A DNA stretch of 36,157 bases, taken from Erysipelotrichia bacterium (GTDB lineage: Bacteria; Bacillota_I; Bacilli_A; Erysipelotrichales; Erysipelotrichaceae). Shown piece after piece: positions 33,463-36,157 of the stretch. The position numbers were made by a program, and so were the translations under genes. Where the stretch lies: contig JAUNFB010000002.1 in NCBI GenBank assembly GCA_030525245.1, positions 48,759-84,915 on the forward strand, read 5' to 3'. Below the pieces are notes generated by a model, which was given only the letters and a program-made list of their open reading frames with translations, did no database searches and was not told where the DNA came from. Position 1 is the stretch's first letter. Each line of letters begins with the position of its first letter.

Positions 33463-35226
33463 ATGAAAGAAAAAAACAATAACATATTTCCAGCTTTAAA
33501 AAAGATCGCTGTTTATATGAATTCAAATTTAAAAATAATTATTTTTGCTTTAATTTTGGCAATAGTTTCTGCGATAATTACAATTATTGGACCGGATAAA
33601 ATAGGAGAAATAGCAACTTTAATGTCGTCAGGATTGATGGGACAAATTGATTTAGATGCTATTTCTAAAATTGGTATTTCCTTAGTTGTTTTGTATTTGG
33701 TGGGAAGTCTATGTAATTTTATTCAACATTATGTTATGTCATCGGTAACTTTAAAAATGTCTTATAAGATGCGTGATGAATTATCGCAAAAGATTAATAA
33801 AGTGCCACAAAAGTTCTTTAATGCTAATTCAGCCGGTGATATTTTGAGCCGCATAACCAATGATGTATCGACTTTGCAACAGGGGTTAACAAATAGCTTG
33901 CCAACAATTATCAGTGCCGGAACTCAATTTATCGGTTGCTTAATTATGATGATGTCTACCGAATATCATTTGGCTCTAATTGTTGTCGGAGTAACTTTAA
34001 TTGGAATGGTATTGATAGTTATCATCATGTCTAAATCGCAAAAATATTTTATGAATAAGCAAAAAAGCTTAGGCTTATTGAATGGCTTTATTGAGGAAAT
34101 GTATTCTGGTCATGAGATAGTTAAAATTAGTAGGGCGGAAAGGAATACGATAGCTAAATTTGATAAAATTAATGAGGATGTCTATGATGCAAATTGGAAA
34201 TCACAATTTTTATCCGGCATCATGCAGCCATTAATGAATATTACTGGTAATATAGCCTATGTATCTGTTTGTGTTTTCGGGTCTATATTGGCGATAAACG
34301 GAACAATTGAGTTTGGAGTAATTGTATCATTTATATTATATGTGCGTTTATTTACATCACCTTTAACTCAAATTGCTCAAGGTATTACTAATTTGCAGAC
34401 AGCAACTGCCGGTGCGATTAGGATATTTACTTTTTTAGCTGCAGAAGAGATGAGTGATGAAAGTAATAAGAGTGCTCAGTTAAACGATGTTAAAGGTGAA
34501 GTCAGTTTTGAACATGTTAAATTTAGTTATCCGGATAATCCTGATAAAATTATAATTAAAGATTTTTCTGCAGAAGTTAAGCCGGGTAAAAAAGTGGCTA
34601 TTGTCGGGCCTACCGGAGCTGGTAAAACTACGATGGTTAATCTTTTGATGCGTTTCTTTGAAATTAACAGCGGTGATATTAAAATTGATAATACTTCTAT
34701 CAATGATTTGAAAAGAGAAAATGTTCATCGTTTATTCGGCATGGTATTACAAGATACATGGTTGTTTGAGGGAACGGTAAGAGAAAACTTGGTATATAAT
34801 ATGGTAGGTATAAGTGATGAACAATTGGATAAAGTATGCGAAATCTGCGGTTTAGATAAATTTGTTCATTCTCTCCCGCAAGGTTATGATACGGTTTTAT
34901 CGGAGAGTGCTAATATATCTGCAGGGCAAAAACAATTATTGACTATTGCCAGAGCTATGCTTCAAAATGCACCGATGCTTATATTAGATGAAGCAACTTC
35001 TTCTGTTGATACCAGGACAGAATTGCTGATTCAAAATGCGATGGATGATTTAATGAAAGGACGCACAAGTTTTGTCATTGCTCATCGTCTTTCTACAATC
35101 AAAAATGCTGATCTAATATTGGTTATGCGCGATGGTGATGTTGTCGAAAGCGGAAATCATGATTATTTAATGAAATTGAATGGCTTTTATGCTCAGTTAT
35201 ATAACAGTCAATTTGAACAAGTGTAA
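33463..35226 (+). CDS. ABC exporter half-subunit with canonical ATP site
   Basis: A 587-aa half-exporter, partner of the previous gene. Membrane helices fill roughly the first 310 residues. The nucleotide-binding domain has Walker A GPTGAGKTT, Walker B LILDEATSSVD with the catalytic Glu, and the switch His in IAHRLST. Its signature is SAGQKQ, slightly altered from SGGQ, as expected for the subunit whose signature faces the degenerate site. ATG 33463 is chosen for its AAGGAG ribosome site (33448-33453), which overlaps the end of the first subunit. A strong terminator follows. Confidence 0.93.
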   Translation: MKEKNNNIFPALKKIAVYMNSNLKIIIFALILAIVSAIITIIGPDKIGEIATLMSSGLMGQIDLDAISKIGISLVVLYLVGSLCNFIQHYVMSSVTLKMSYKMRDELSQKINKVPQKFFNANSAGDILSRITNDVSTLQQGLTNSLPTIISAGTQFIGCLIMMMSTEYHLALIVVGVTLIGMVLIVIIMSKSQKYFMNKQKSLGLLNGFIEEMYSGHEIVKISRAERNTIAKFDKINEDVYDANWKSQFLSGIMQPLMNITGNIAYVSVCVFGSILAINGTIEFGVIVSFILYVRLFTSPLTQIAQGITNLQTATAGAIRIFTFLAAEEMSDESNKSAQLNDVKGEVSFEHVKFSYPDNPDKIIIKDFSAEVKPGKKVAIVGPTGAGKTTMVNLLMRFFEINSGDIKIDNTSINDLKRENVHRLFGMVLQDTWLFEGTVRENLVYNMVGISDEQLDKVCEICGLDKFVHSLPQGYDTVLSESANISAGQKQLLTIARAMLQNAPMLILDEATSSVDTRTELLIQNAMDDLMKGRTSFVIAHRLSTIKNADLILVMRDGDVVESGNHDYLMKLNGFYAQLYNSQFEQV

Positions 35227-35229
35227 TTT

Positions 35230-35265
35230 AAAGAGTCGATAATATATATCATATCGACTCTTTTT
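35230..35265 (+). terminator. Terminator of the MarR-ABC operon
   Basis: A perfect 12-bp stem (35230-35241 with 35252-35263) closes a 10-nt loop and runs into a T-tract. Confidence 0.9.
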
Positions 35266-35304
35266 GTCTTATAATATATTGTAAACTATAGAGGTGATAA
35301 AACG

Positions 35305-36087
35305 ATGAATATTAATGTGCTTTGGGGATTGATGATACCATTTATCGGAACATGCTTAGGGTCTGCCTGCGTTTTCTTTATGCAAAAAAATTTAAATGAA
35401 AAAATTCAAAAAAATTTGATTGGTTTTGCTGCCGGTGTTATGACAGCTGCTTCAATTTGGAGCTTATTAATTCCGGCAATCGAACAGGAAAGCAGTAAAG
35501 GAAGATTAGCTATAATACCGGCTTTTATCGGTTTTTGGTTGGGAATATTGTTTTTGCTATTAATTGATAATGTTATTCCACATTTGCATCAATTCAGTAA
35601 AGAGGTAGAAGGCTCTAAAAAGAATATAAGTAACACAGCAATGATGCTATTGGCTGTAACTATTCACAATATTCCGGAAGGCATGACTGTAGGAGTTGTC
35701 TATGCCGGTTATTTAGCAGGGAATAGCACGATTACTTTTGCCGGTGCATTAGCTTTATCATTGGGAATTGCAATCCAAAATTTTCCTGAAGGAGCAATTA
35801 TATCAATGCCTTTGCATTCCGAAGGATTAAGCAAAAGAAAATCATTTGTCAACGGGGCATTATCGGGAATTGTTGAACCGATAGGTGCTTTATTAACGAT
35901 ATTATTGTCCAAATTTATTGTTCCTGCGTTACCTTACTTATTGAGCTTTGCTGCCGGAGCAATGATTTATGTAATTGTTGAAGAACTAATTCCTGAAATG
36001 TCATCCGGCAAGCATTCCAATGCATCAACCGTTTTTTATGCTATTGGTTTCAGTATAATGATGCTATTGGATGTAATGCTGGGATAA
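35305..36087 (+). CDS. ZIP-family divalent metal transporter
   Basis: A 260-aa membrane protein of the ZIP family (ZupT/GufA type), which brings zinc or other divalent metals into the cytoplasm. About eight membrane segments are visible. The two metal-binding helices carry the motifs HNIPEGMTVG and QNFPEGAIISMP, and a third helix has EELIPE. A short His-containing loop (VIPHLHQF) lies between helices 3 and 4. GAGGTGAT precedes the ATG, and a possible -10 TATAAT lies at 35270-35275. The 70 nt after its stop up to the window end show no gene or terminator. Confidence 0.92.
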   Translation: MNINVLWGLMIPFIGTCLGSACVFFMQKNLNEKIQKNLIGFAAGVMTAASIWSLLIPAIEQESSKGRLAIIPAFIGFWLGILFLLLIDNVIPHLHQFSKEVEGSKKNISNTAMMLLAVTIHNIPEGMTVGVVYAGYLAGNSTITFAGALALSLGIAIQNFPEGAIISMPLHSEGLSKRKSFVNGALSGIVEPIGALLTILLSKFIVPALPYLLSFAAGAMIYVIVEELIPEMSSGKHSNASTVFYAIGFSIMMLLDVMLG

Positions 36088-36157
36088 AATTTACATTTTT
36101 GCATATTATTCAATCATTTGAAACATCATCTTATAAAAATAACTTGGTCGAAAGATT

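Noticed and set aside
1-36157. Mollicute genetic code (TGA = Trp)
   Set aside because: TGA ends several conserved genes at the expected position, and Trp is encoded by TGG throughout.
1-36157. Mobile elements, CRISPR arrays, tRNA or rRNA genes
   Set aside because: No transposase or integrase other than the housekeeping XerC, no regularly spaced repeats, and no cloverleaf or rRNA-like sequence was seen.

Overview
The window is an AT-rich chromosomal segment of a Bacillota bacterium with a cell wall. Gene content and order point towards the Erysipelotrichia or a related Bacilli lineage, but I cannot fix the genus. TGA is used as a stop codon (for example in xerC, hemW and the second gatD-like gene), so this is not a code-4 mollicute. 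Genes are tightly packed, mostly on the + strand, with short gaps, many 1-17 nt overlaps and clear Shine-Dalgarno (SD) sequences. I see no tRNA, rRNA, insertion sequence, prophage or CRISPR array.

Layout. (1) 1-2227: an overlapping set with O6-alkylguanine transferase (cut by the window edge), Tag 3-methyladenine glycosylase, a C45-type Ntn-hydrolase and an NTP-pyrophosphohydrolase-like protein. (2) 2467-9101: a conserved Bacillota housekeeping block rbgA-rnhB-dprA-topA-trmFO-xerC. (3) 9126-11143: a MurT-like/GatD-like pair, then rpsB-tsf, fba and a type III glutamine synthetase. (4) 16467-22877: a small divergent SSB-like gene, then an apparent operon M20 amidohydrolase - second MurT-like - second GatD-like - M42 aminopeptidase - unknown 139-aa protein - thyA - dfrA. 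(5) 22895-24590: pyrG on the - strand with a leader that looks like a transcription attenuator. (6) 24724-29661: fmt - ECF S-component - lepA - MazG-like - hemW, then rpsO with its own promoter. (7) 29689-36087: a YfcE-like phosphodiesterase (- strand), purine nucleoside phosphorylase, a MarR regulator with two ABC exporter half-subunits, and a ZIP metal transporter.

The most unusual content is the two MurT/GatD-like pairs. MurT/GatD normally amidates the D-Glu of lipid II, with GatD supplying ammonia from glutamine. In both pairs here the GatD-like subunit lacks the catalytic Cys and His, and both MurT-like partners lack the Asp known to complete that triad. The ATP-binding loop and zinc ribbon of MurT are intact. 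The two pairs share replacement motifs, which suggests a retained, repurposed subfamily rather than decay. They may form a ligase that uses free ammonia or another amine.

Regulation that can be read directly includes: a consensus promoter overlapped by a 36-bp perfect palindrome before the MarR-ABC operon; mutually exclusive hairpins before pyrG; a perfect inverted repeat over the -35 of the glutamine synthetase promoter; and bidirectional terminators that overlap stop codons of convergent genes.
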